Positions 53,452 through 62,959 of a stretch of DNA of 64,000 nt are shown here, in pieces. The stretch spans positions 386,362,674 to 386,426,673 of the forward strand of contig CM062289.1 of NCBI GenBank assembly GCA_031216915.1. The letters run 5' to 3'. The notes under the pieces were generated by a model, which made no database searches, had not been told where the DNA came from, and was given only the letters and a program-made list of their open reading frames with translations. This DNA is from Pictodentalium vernedei. Lineage: Eukaryota > Mollusca > Scaphopoda > Dentaliida > Dentaliidae. Each line of letters starts with the position of its first letter. Position 1 is the stretch's first letter. Position numbers and translations under genes: made by a program.

Positions 53452-54082
53452 TGGCATTTGATCCTGAGACCCTTTTTTCGGCCAGGAACACGAAGCGTCA
53501 TAATTTCATTGTGTATGGTGGCTGTTGAGTGAATGTGTGGAGTAGACCAATGAATATTTTCAACGTGCTGCCTTAAGGCTGGTCTATCTCCAAATAATGA
53601 ACATTATGGACTCTTCCAATTGCTGCCATTGAACTGACATGGGAGATACCACCACATGCTAAAAACTAAAGTGTTAAAAACTACACTTGAAGTGCTGTAT
53701 TTAACACTTACTAAGTGCTGAACTAGCACTTTGTTCAAGTGTAGATATCCCAGAACTTGACAGGTGTGACAATAATACCACACTTAAAAGGAAACAACGC
53801 ACTCTCGAGCCTGATCCGCGTCATCTGCATTGTGTCCTTTTAATTATGTACCCACCAAGCGCAAATCAAATTATGGACGATTCTGGAAGAACCACCAATG
53901 CTAGACACATGGGAAGTGCCATCCATTCAAGTTTCAGATGTCTGACGATTGTAATGTCTAAGTGCTAAAAGCATTGCACATTGAGTGTTAAAATCAAACC
54001 CTAAGAGTTAGAATGGGTTTAACACATTGAAAGTGTCAGTTTTAACACTTTAGTTTTTAGTGTGCAGGGTTCAAAGGGTTAA
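53452..54082 (+). mobile_element. TTAA family C copy split by element E
   Basis: GGCCAGGAACACGAAGCGTC, GGTGGCTGTTGAGTGAATGT and CTCTTCCAATTGCTGCCATT match the copy at 45485. The hairpin is broken (CAACGTGCTGCCTTAAGGC). Right end GGTTCAAAGGGTTAA. Element E (53653-54064) interrupts it after GAGATACCACC. Confidence 0.78.
53653..54064. mobile_element. Element E: TIRs of about 20 bp, TAAAAACTAAAGTGTTA
   Basis: TIRs ACATGCTAAAAACTAAAGTG at 53653 and ACTTTAGTTTTTAGTGTGC at about 54046. Internal subterminal repeats of AGTGTTAAA / TTAACACTT type (GTATTTAACACTTACTAAGT, GAGTGTTAAAATC). About 410 bp, non-coding. A non-autonomous DNA transposon of unassigned superfamily. Confidence 0.7.
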
Positions 54083-54780
54083 TTACAGTTTGCCAGCACT
54101 GCTTGGTGCATCTGCTCTCGTGTCGGTCTCTCGCAAAGAACTGCTTTTGATCAGCCTATTCGCTGGCGGTGGGAATAATGACCAGTGCCTGAGTGTGTGT
54201 GTTCGGGGGGGAGGTCATCCCAGTTCTCAAATTAATGTCCTGCGATGCTTCGGAATTCGATTCGTAATTGTCCAATGATTCGATTCGAATCGAATCGCGC
54301 TGGTTTGAAAAATTTCGAATCGTCGAAATGTTCCCCAAATCCTACCAAGTGTCTATTCTTGAACTCTTCTATCACCAGGTCTCCTGTACGGAGAAGGTTC
54401 CGCTTACCAAACTACTTTGACTCCGTTGTGGAATATTCTGATATTTTTTATTTATTTTTTTTTATTTACCAAAACAGACAAAGCCCTATTGCATTAAATA
54501 CTTGAGTGAAGACTGACGATATTTTCGGTTGTAAGAAGATGCACTATGTTCAACTTGAGATTCGATTCGAGATTCGATTCGATTCGATGTGAAATCCTCT
54601 GCCTAATTCCATTCGGCCGGAAATTTTAGAAGAAACGAGATTATAAAAACCAATAAAATCTAGAGGCTTTCATCTTACTTATATATCATTGTGCTCCACT
54701 TTTTTTTCTCTCAAACTTTAGATTTCTTGTTTGAGGGAAGAGCATCCTTTAGATAGATATATTTTATTCGTCAGCACACA
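54083..54780. other. Unassigned
   Basis: No gene. Two GATTCGATTCGAATCGAATC-type runs (near 54275 and 54555) are self-complementary simple repeats. TCACCAGGTCTCCTGTACGG resembles 14688-14705. Confidence 0.45.
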
Positions 54781-54853
54781 TATCGTCGGCTGAGTGCTAG
54801 AATGTTCTATGTCCCATAGGGGACATAGAACATTCTAGCACCCAGGCGACGAT
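54781..54853. repeat. 73-bp hairpin
   Basis: Arms TATCGTCGGCTGAGTGCTAG, AATGTTCTATGTCC and complements, loop about CATAG, with three mismatches in the outer part. Confidence 0.75.
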
Positions 54854-55378
54854 ATACACAACACAATTTACATTTATTACATTCCTCAGTTCGTTTTGTA
54901 TTGAATTTTATGTTGATTAAAAAGTGGTAATGTCACGAGTGAATTATGTCACTTCAGTAGTAACTTTGGAACGACTGACGTATATAAGCCACGCCTCCAC
55001 CGGAACTATTTTTGTTTTTGTTTATCGTTGGTGTTTGTTTTCCAGTTCCACATCAGTTAATTAAAATGAATTTTCCTTCTGAATATTTTTAAAAATCCTT
55101 TCTTTCCTCTATGAACAGGTTCGTTAGCACAGTTGACAAAATCCAAATAGAAATGTTTTATCTTATGGCTGAATGCCATTCCCCAAATGCGACTGGAACG
55201 CCACATAAAATAGTAAAATATCGAACGAAAGTCACAAAAATAAAACTGGGCCATTTCCAATCGAAGATTTGACACAGAAAGCGATGTATTTATACGCGCT
55301 AATTTCAGAAGTATTTCAGAGTTGCATTTGCGAATATTTTGTGTTGAATTATTTTTAATGAAAGACATTTTGGTCTAA

Positions 55379-55740
55379 AATGTCATTTACTAAAGAGAGT
55401 GACCCATTCTTACGGCAAGTTACGGTATATAATTCGCCTCGAGACAGGACTATTTCGTATTTCCTTCCTGCTAATTTTAGAAATGTTTCCGTGTTAACAC
55501 TAAATTGGATTATATCTGACAATAGTTTGGGTTGAATTATTATAGTAAACGACCTCTTTATTCCAAATGTCATGTAATAAACAGAGTAATCAATTTGTTT
55601 TGAGCGTTACGGTAAATAATGCATCGAGAGACGGGACGTGAGTAAATCACGAGGACGTAGCCCGAGTGATTTACGAAACAGTCCCGTCTCTCGATAAATT
55701 ATTTACCGTAACGCTCAAAACAAATTGATTACTCTCTTTA
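55379..55740. repeat. 151-bp palindrome plus a diverged direct repeat
   Basis: 55584-55734 is a long inverted repeat (GAGTAATCAATTTGTTTTGA, GCGTTACGGTAAATAAT, TCGAGAGACGGGAC and complements) with a central region of about 40 bp that pairs partly (TAAATCAC / GTGATTTA-like). The left arm region (55567-55640) also matches 55379-55448 directly (TGTCATTTACTAAAGAGAGT, GTTACGGTATATAATTCGCC), showing an older tandem copy. Confidence 0.8.
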
Positions 55741-56250
55741 TAATGCACATATTTACAACATATATGATTACAATATACGTGGCAAAAAGTATAAAATTCC
55801 TTTTCTGTGTCTGTCTAAAGATGTCTGTATACCGACAGGGGAAGGCATAGCCAGATTGGATGTCTTCCCCTAGCAAGAAAGAAGGTAAGAAACAGAGATG
55901 CAGATAGAGAAGAAAAAGGAAAAAATGAAGAGAAGAAAAGACGTCGGAAAGAGTAGAAAAATACTAGTGCAACATCGTGAATTCATTTAATCGTCCTGAA
56001 AATAGATCATCTTCTGCCTGAGCGGATGGTGTGTGATGTGGTCGAGGCCTGGTTCAGCCGGACTACCCCGATTCGAGCCTCACCTTTGCATTCCTCATCT
56101 TCAAGTGTCAAGGTGAGAGTGTAACAATAGATTTGCCAATAATATACGGAATGCAAGGGTGAAGGGCGAATCCGGTGGCCAGCAGAGACGAGAATGCCAG
56201 ACAAGTTGTGGTGAAAAAAGAATAACCTACATAGGGGAATCTTAATCCTT
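55741..56250. other. Unassigned, purine run and tRNA-like segment
   Basis: A purine-rich run lies at 55878-55960. At about 56018-56090, TGAGCGGATGGTG and CCCGATTCGAGCCTC resemble tRNA A and B boxes, possibly another SINE head. Nothing else is recognised. Confidence 0.4.
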
Positions 56251-56330
56251 TATTAACTGTGAAGTTGGGAATCCAGTCACCCGTTCACTTAATTACACAG
56301 TTTGGAATCCAGGCACCCTTTCAGTTACTG

Positions 56331-56466
56331 CACTCTAAAATCAGTAGGGGTAAAAATTAACCCAAATCATCTGGGTTGAGTGAATATGAACCCATTTGGG
56401 TTCATATTCACTCAACCCAGTTGATATGCATGGGTTGATTTTTAACTCAACTGATTTTAGAGTATA
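56331..56466. repeat. Foldback element, CACTCTAAAATCAG ends
   Basis: Nearly palindromic over about 135 bp: CACTCTAAAATCAGTAGGGG, TTGAGTGAATATGAACCCA, then TTGGGTTCATATTCACTCAA and ACTGATTTTAGAGTATA. Other copies at 17076 and 38605. Confidence 0.8.
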
Positions 56467-56624
56467 TAGTGTGAACTCCGGGCACCCATTCACTGGCTAT
56501 ACAGTTTGGAATCCAGGCAGCCGCTCTATTTACGAGCTGTACAGTTTGGAATCCAGGCTGCCGCTCTTATTACGAGCTGTACAGTTTGGAATCCAGGCAC
56601 ATTTTCGGTAAATATACAGTTTGC

Positions 56625-56915
56625 AACCGCATTGTGTCCTTAGGCAAGACACTTCAGCCCATTGCCCACGTGTGGGCACGGTGGCCTTGTGCACTATGGC
56701 GTCTTAAACGTCGATGATGCACTTGTCTTCAGCCGATGCTAACCCTGCTTGTGTGGTGTTAGTATGTTGGGTAGCCGACAATTGCCCGCCGTTGCTCGGT
56801 GGTTTTCTCCGGGTACTCGGGCTTCCTCCACCCGTAAAATTGTCGTGGTCGTGATTAGCCATTGTAGAGAAATATGTGACCTTAAACAGACCTTAAACAC
56901 CAATAAATAGTAATA
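56625..56915 (+). mobile_element. SINE, head truncated, type I tail
   Basis: Starts at GCAACCGCATTGTGTCC, has the body (GCACTATGGCGTCTTAAACG, CTCCGGGTACTCGGGC) and a type I tail with ACCTTAAACAG duplicated before ACACCAATAAATAG. Confidence 0.8.
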
Positions 56916-57096
56916 ATAAACAATAATTCAGTAACTGTGTTGAGTGGAATTCAGACACGCTTTCACTAACCATAAAGTTTGGAATCCAGACAACCTTTCA
57001 CTAACTGTAAAGTAAAGTTTGGAATCCAGACAACCTTTCATTTACTATAAAGTTTGGAATTCAGGAATCACGGGGATATTTTATTATATTTTTCAG

Positions 57097-57266
57097 AGTG
57101 CGCATGTTCCCTTATGGGTGCAAGCAATCACCGTCAAACCAATAGAAGAGAGGACGGAGGAGGACATTGCACATCTCAACAGAGTTGTGTCAAATATGAA
57201 GAGTTTTCGAGAAAAATTTACCGAGACAATGCGCGTCAAAATGTGTTCTGTGATGAGATACACAAG
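57097..57266 (+). CDS. CNBD2-like gene, internal exon before the CNB domain
   Basis: The acceptor TTATATTTTTCAG ends at 57096 and the donor GTGTGT starts at 57267. The 56 codons plus 2 nt read in phase 0 at the start and phase 2 at the end. The product includes PLWVQAITVKPIEERTEED and NMKSFREKFTETMRVKMCSV. A stretch of E-R-T-E-E-D followed by helices and R-M/V-R-Y is what I expect just N-terminal to the cyclic-nucleotide-binding fold of CNBD2-type proteins. The split codon (AG + A) joins exactly to the exon at 62531, giving RYTRCDQGRVVLRQG across the junction. The role of CNBD2 is known mainly from mammalian sperm, where it binds cAMP. Function here is inferred from the family only. Confidence 0.75.
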
Positions 57267-57793
57267 GTGTGTTCTATTTTGTTTAGCTAAATCTTATTTT
57301 TTCTTGTCGCTCAGCTATTTTTTCTTTATTCGTTTATACTGATTTATTCGTTTATTGATCTTAAATCGGGATGAACCAGTACAGTCGGACGAATTTCACA
57401 GTTATGCCAGAAAGCAGCTCTTCCAGCTTTCCTGCCGGGTTCGTCCCAGCACTGTCTGAATGCGAATAGTTGAATAGTTATGGCGAATTCGTCAGGCAAT
57501 ACTGAATACTCCCTGGCTTTCAGAAACTCTCACACCTTTACTCCGCCATACCTGCCAAGTTCACTCCATTGTCAAAATTCGTCCCACTTTAGAATATATC
57601 CTTGCGTCACAAATGCCCAGGGAAGCTGCTAAGGGTCTTTGAGAGGTGGGGTCCACCTATAAATTTACAATTGCACACCCGCCTCCTCCCCCTAGGCAAA
57701 TATTCGAATACCATAACATAATTTCTAAAAAGTTGGAACTTCATTAGTACCCCCCCCCCCCCCCCCCCAGTCAAATTTTTCCAACTACAGGTT

Positions 57794-58040
57794 TTAACCC
57801 TTTACCCAACGAATCGCCCGAATCCGCCCGCGTAATATGCAAATTCAGCAGTTGAAGAAATATTATTTTCCAAAAATTTTCAACAAAACCATATCATGTG
57901 ATCCCTCGTTGGAACGAGCTCGTCGAGCTCGTTCCAACGAGGGGTCACATGATATGGTTTTGTTGAAATTTTTTGAAAAAATTGAAAAAAACGATATTTT
58001 AAATAAATTTTGATATCGTCTGCGTTGGGTAAAAGGTTAA
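57794..58040 (+). mobile_element. TTAA hairpin MITE, group B, intact
   Basis: TTAACCCTTTACCCAACGAA to GTTGGGTAAAAGGTTAA, TTAA at both ends. Arms AACAAAACCATATCATGTGA, TCCCTCGTTGGAACGAGCTC around GTC and complement, with one mismatch (GATCCC/GGGGTC). A reference copy for group B. Confidence 0.92.
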
Positions 58041-58214
58041 CCCTTTACCCAACGAACACGATATCAGATTTTGTTATGTAAATTATTATTTTTATTTTCT
58101 TTCAAACACTTTCAACGAAACCATATCATGCAGCGTGATATGGTTTTGTAGAAATTGTTTTTTAGCTGCTGAATTTATAAATTCCGCTGTCGGATTCTTT
58201 AGGCAAGGTTTTAA
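58037..58214 (+). mobile_element. TTAA MITE, group B, adjoining copy
   Basis: Shares the TTAA at 58037-58040 with the preceding MITE. Starts TTAACCCTTTACCCAACGAA and ends GGCAAGGTTTTAA. The hairpin is short (CCATATCATGCAGCGTGATA TGG), so the apex is lost, as at 38704. Confidence 0.8.
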
Positions 58215-58950
58215 GATACACCGTCCCCCTTACCTGTAAATTATGCCACTGAGTCTCTTGGTAGTCACAAATTCCAACTACAAATTAAACTAACTGAGGT
58301 TTTTACCACTTTTTAATGAATATCTGGAGAACTTTCACTACTTAACAGTCGAAAAACTCCATAATTTGGCCAAATTCTAAACATTTTTAGATAAACCATC
58401 GACCTGTCTGAAATTTCCAACTTTTTCCAATTTAGGGCCTCAAATTTCCAACTATTGTAAATTTGACTCACACGCACACTCACACCTGTGGCAACTTCCA
58501 TGCCAATGCCAAATATTTTAGACTGAACATTATTTGGAAGGTTCATCACGACTAAAACGTTCATAGAGCATGTCCAGGGATCACCTATTTTCTGATTCCA
58601 GGCTTTTATCATTGGCTCCAATGAACTAAATCTGGGCTGTTTCTTGAGAAACATTCAGGATTAAAGAGACTTGTACCTACCCAGTATAGGTCTTCCAGTA
58701 GTTCTTGATTTCTCTGGAGTTTTTGAAGGATATGTTTCACTCATGTTACACTAAACGGGAATTATATTGGCGTGAAATGTTGCAATCACGTCACGCAACT
58801 CGGATTTACGGTATTGTGAACCTGTTTCTCCGTAAGCATTTTCCTGCAATGATTACATTTTTGCAACGGGAATTTTTTCCTACTCCACGTTGCTGTAGTC
58901 AGAACGAAATTTACAGAAGTTTTTCTCCAAATTCTCATGAACTGTAGTTA
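58215..58950. other. Unassigned intronic stretch
   Basis: AATTTCCAACTTTTTCCAAT and AGATAAACCATCGACC near 58390-58460 resemble the inverse of 14400-14560. No exon is supported. Confidence 0.4.
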
Positions 58951-59140
58951 GTCTGTGTGAAACACACAGACTATTGTTTTTGCACGGTTTATTTTTCTTT
59001 TTCTTTTTTTTTCTTCTTTTTTTTCTATTTTCTTCTTCTCCTTCTTCTTCTTCTTCTTCTTCTTCTTCTTCTTCTTCTTCTTCTTTCTTCTTCTTCTTCT
59101 TCTTCTTCTTCTTCTTCTTCTTCTTCTTCTTCACATCACT
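58948..59140 (+). repeat. Hairpin and (CTT)n run
   Basis: The hairpin TAGTCTGTGTGAAACACACAGACTA (58950-58974) precedes pyrimidine-rich sequence and a (CTT)n run of about 100 bp at 59030-59132. Poly-Leu, poly-Ser and poly-Glu frames across it are artefacts. Confidence 0.85.
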
Positions 59141-59274
59141 TTTTTGTCCGCAAGATAACTCGAAAACGAATTGCCTTATCTCGTTGATTTTTGGCATGCT
59201 GATAGACAGCCACAAGTTCTCGGCCACTAATGTTTTTCAGATTCCTGGGGTATCAGGGGTGTCTGTAGGGGTGT

Positions 59275-61320
59275 TTTGAAAGTGGGTGACGCCCATATCT
59301 CAGGCGTGGTATGACGTATGGACCTGGGACCAACACGAAATGAGTCGACACTTGATGGAGATTCAAAATATAGGTCAAGGTCACGGAGGTCACCTAGGGG
59401 TCATTGAGTGCATTTTTCAGAATTGCTGGAAATCACATTTTTTGACCCCCTAAAGTATTCCTGACGTACACACATTCATTTTGACGTAAAAAAGTGGGTG
59501 TGGTAAAAATTTTTGAAAGTGGGTCACGCCCATATCTCAGGCATGGTATGACGTATGGACCTGGGACCAACACCAAATGAGTCGACACTTGATGGAGATT
59601 CAAAATATGGGTCAAGGTCACGGAGGTCACCTAGGGGTCATTGAGTGCAGAATTGCTGGAAATCACATTTTTTGACCCCCTAAAGTATTCCTGACGTACA
59701 CACATTCATTTTGACGTAAAAAAAAGTGGGCGTGGTCAAAATTTTTGAAAGTGGGTCATGCCCATATCTCAGGCATGGTATGATGTATGGACCTGGGACC
59801 AACACCAAATGAGTCGACACTTGATGGAGATTCAAAATATGGGTCAAGGTCACGGAGGTCACCTAGGGGTCATTGAGTGCATTTTTCAGAATTGCTGGAA
59901 ATCACATTTTTTGACCCCCTAAAGTATTCATGACGTACACACATTCATTTTGACGTAAAAAAAGTGGGCGTGGTCAAAATTTTTGAAAGTGGGTCACGCC
60001 CATATCTCAGGCATGGTATGACGTATGGACCTGGGACCAACACCAAATGAGTCGACACTTGATGGAGATTCAAAATAAGGGTCAAGGTCACGGAGGTCAC
60101 CTAGGGGTCATTGAGTGCATTTTTCAGAATTGCTGGAAATCACATTTTTTGACCTCTCTAAAGTATTCCTGACGTACACACATGCATTTTGACGTAAAAA
60201 AGTGGGCGTGGCCAACATTTTTGAAAGTAGGTCACGCCCATATCTTAGGCGTGGTATGACGTATGGACCTGGGACCAACACCAAATGAGTCGACACTCGA
60301 TGGAGGTTCAAAATATAGGTCAAGGTCACGGAGGTCACCTAGAGGTCATTGAGTGCATTTTTCAGAATTGCTGGAAATCACATTTTTTGACCACTAAAGT
60401 ATTCCTGACATACATACATGCATTTCGACGAAAAAACAAAGTGGGCGTGGCCAATGTTTTTTTAAACTGGGTCACGCCCATATCTCAGGCGTGGTATGAC
60501 GTATGGACCTGGGACCAACACCAAATGAGTCGACACTTGATGGAGGTTCAAAATATGGGTCAAGGTCACAGAGGTCACCCAGGGGTCATTGAGTGCATTT
60601 TTCAGAATTGCTGGAAATCACATTTTTTGACCCCCTAAATTATTCCTGATGTACACACATGCATTTTTACGTAAAAGAAAGTGGGCGTGGCCAAAATTTT
60701 TGAAATTGGGTCACGCCCATATCTCAGGTGTGGTATGACCTACAGACCTGGGACCAACACCAAATGAGGCGATACTCGATGGAGGTTCAAAATATGGGTC
60801 AAGGTCACGGAGGTCAACTAGGGGTCATTGAGTGCATTTTTCAGAATTGCTGGAAATCACATTTTTTGATCCCCTAAATTATTCCTGACGTACACACATG
60901 CATTTTGACGTAAAAAAGTGGGCGTGACCAAAATTTTTGAAAGTGGGTCACGCCAATAGCTCAGGCATGCTATGACATATGGACCTGGGACCAACACCAA
61001 ATGAGTCGACACTTGATGGAGACTCAAAATATGGATCAAGAACACGGAGGTCACCTAGGGGTCATTGAGTGCATTTTTTATAATTGCTGGAAATCACATT
61101 TTTTGCCCCCCCCCCCCCTCCCCCACAGCATTCGTGAGATTCATACATGCATTTTTACGTTAAAAAAAGTGGGCATGGCCAACATTTTTGAAAAGTGGGT
61201 CATGCTCATATCTCAATCGTGGTATGATGAATGGACCTGGAACTAACACCAAATGAGTCGACACTTGATGGAAATTCAAAATATGGGTCAAGGTCACGGA
61301 GGTCACCTATGGGTCCGCCT
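59275..61320 (+). repeat. 238-bp tandem array, about 8.5 units
   Basis: Unit starts near 59282, 59519, 59751, 59989, 60227, 60467, 60706, 60943 and 61195. Each has GGGTCACGCCCATATCTCAG, GGACCTGGGACCAACACC, AAATGAGTCGACACTTGATG and GGTCAAGGTCACGGAGGTCA. The lead-in GATTTTTGGCATGCTGATAG and the hairpin at 58950 may form its left boundary. GTCAAGGTCACGGAGGTCA contains direct AGGTCA half-sites of the nuclear-receptor type. Confidence 0.88.
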
Positions 61321-61597
61321 GAAAGAGGTCACCACAGCCCCCGACGGAGAGGTCCAACCCCCCCCCCCCCCCCCCCCCGTCGGAGATTTTTAGTCAGTCC
61401 GTCGGAGAGTCTCGTAAACCCGACTTCACGAGAAATTTCCGACAGTCGAATGCAGATATCTCGTCTTGTCAGTCTCGAACCCGTGCAGCACTGGAACTTT
61501 GATAGAGAATAGTCATTCTCACGAAATTCCTTAATGTCGTTCGTCAAACTGGCTTTATAGATGAAATATTTCCCGACCTTATTATAATATGTTTACT

Positions 61598-61849
61598 TTA
61601 ACCCTTTATCTTAGGTAACGGTCAAAACCGGCCAGCGCTATTCTCAAAAATGGCCAATTAATTTTCATTATTGTTTTCATTTTTTGTCTCAAAAACATAG
61701 GTTATGACCCCTCGTTGGAACGAGCTCGTCGAGCTCGTTCCAACGAGGGGTCATAACCTATGTTTTTGAGACAAAAAAATGAAAAAATTAGTTATTCAAG
61801 AATTATTTTTGCAAGTGTCGTCTGCTTTTCAAGTTAGGTAAAGGGTTAA
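61598..61849 (+). mobile_element. TTAA hairpin MITE, group A, intact hairpin
   Basis: TTAACCCTTTATCTTAGGTA to GTTAGGTAAAGGGTTAA. The arms TCTCAAAAACATAGGTTATG, CCCCTCGTTGGAACGAGCTC and the complement are perfect around GTC, over more than 40 bp per arm. It lies in the CNBD2-like intron. Confidence 0.92.
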
Positions 61850-62530
61850 ATAATCAACAAACATACTCAATTTGCTTCTATTTTGGTTCTCCAATTTACC
61901 AATTTTCACTCATTTTCCTTCGTTTGGGAGGTCAAATGTTATAGCCCCCCCCCCCCCCCCCCTGTCGGAGAGGTCAGCCCCCTGTCGAGAAATCCCTGGC
62001 GCCACCCCTGTTTATAGTATGAGTGTTTTGATAAATTCCAAAGTGAATAAGATAGAATGGACGACAATCTCTATCCTGTACGAAATTCTTTAACTTTTCC
62101 CCTAAACTCGATTGGATTCGGTTTACTGAGACTTGAATCGAATAGTGGACGAGCTTCATAAATTTCGAATAGAAATGTGCCGAATTTGATACCATTTTGT
62201 CTTCAAAGTCGCTGATGAATGGACATCGCAGTTTCATTCCGAAACTTTTGATAAAAGCAAAACCCCTTCCAACTTGAAACTACGTCACTGCTGGCACACA
62301 CCATATTTTCAAACACGATGCGCATTTAAAGGGCGGTAATTAAGTCATAAATAAAAATGTTCAATTTGTGCTCTCTTGATGATTATTCCCCTTGATAGGT
62401 GGTGTTTCTGGTGGTGTTTATCTCTTCAGAATCCCTGAGCCGTGACCCGCTCCCCCCCCCCCCCCCCACCCCAATTCCTACCATTTTGTACCTTACCATT
62501 GTTTTAATAAATAAAATCTGTTCATTGTAG

Positions 62531-62693
62531 ATGCGATCAGGGTAGAGTTGTGTTACGCCAAGGACATGCCGGCCAGGACTTCTATTTTATCTACTCTGGA
62601 TCAGTGTTTGTACAGATAGAGTTGGTAGATCCAAAGACTGGAGAAAAAATTCCAAGTACAGAGAATGTTATTCGTAGTGGAGAAAGCTTCGGG
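62531..62693 (+). CDS. CNBD2-like gene, exon with start of the CNB domain
   Basis: Acceptor TTCATTGTAG ends at 62530. Donor GTAATA starts at 62694. Entering in phase 2 and leaving in phase 0, it encodes DQGRVVLRQGHAGQDFYF, IYSGSVFVQIELVDPKTGEK and NVIRSGESFG. This matches the first beta strands of a cyclic-nucleotide-binding domain: the R-Q-G-x-x-G-x-x-F-Y-x-I-x-x-G-x-V pattern, then G-x-x-F-G just before the phosphate-binding cassette. The cassette with its arginine should be in the next exon. RQGHxGxxFYFIYSG is the version typical of CNBD2-type proteins and not of PKA or HCN proteins. No other gene family with this exon is as good a fit. Confidence 0.82.
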
Positions 62694-62959
62694 GTAATAA
62701 ATATGAACTACTTACAACTTTAGCCCTTCGCCGAACCCCGAGAACATTAAAATCAACACCAAATATTTTTGTCTCGAAAAGCATACCTGAAAATCGTATA
62801 CTTCTAGGTGATTACTTGGATAATTTCATACAGGTGGAGATATCAGCCCGAGGTAACTCCATATCAGCCTGAGACCGATGGTCGAATGCTGATGTGAAGT
62901 TACCGGGGGCTGATATCTCGGCCGATATAAAACTAACCAAGTAATAACCTCTTTATTTG
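62694..62959. other. Intron with imperfect palindrome
   Basis: At about 62835-62930, GGAGATATCAGCCCGAGGTA and TACCGGGGGCTGATATCTC are inverse arms around CTGAGACCGATGGTCG. No exon is seen. Confidence 0.6.

Larger units (their letters stand above)
56255..57075 (+). repeat. About 43-bp minisatellite interrupted twice
   Basis: At least ten units share AGTTTGGAATCCAG followed by CAC/AACC and TTTCACTAACT-like text. A foldback element (56331-56466) and a SINE (56625-56915) sit inside. The array ends about 20 bp before the acceptor of the exon at 57097, so it forms the 3' end of an intron. Confidence 0.8.
57267..62530 (+). other. Intron of the CNBD2-like gene
   Basis: A 5.3-kb intron with GT (57267) and AG (62530, TTCATTGTAG) ends. 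It is filled with two adjoining MITEs, a (CTT)n run, the 238-bp array at 59275-61320 and a group A MITE. The remaining spacers (57343-57793, 58215-58950, 61850-62450) hold C tracts near 57750, 61355, 61945 and 62452 and no recognised exon. Confidence 0.65.

Noticed and set aside
58880-59279. Poly-Leu, poly-Ser and poly-Glu/Lys frames
   Set aside because: Products of the (CTT)n run read in different frames.
59275-61320. CRISPR-like array
   Set aside because: Units are 238 bp with no constant-repeat and unique-spacer pattern, and the context is animal nuclear DNA.
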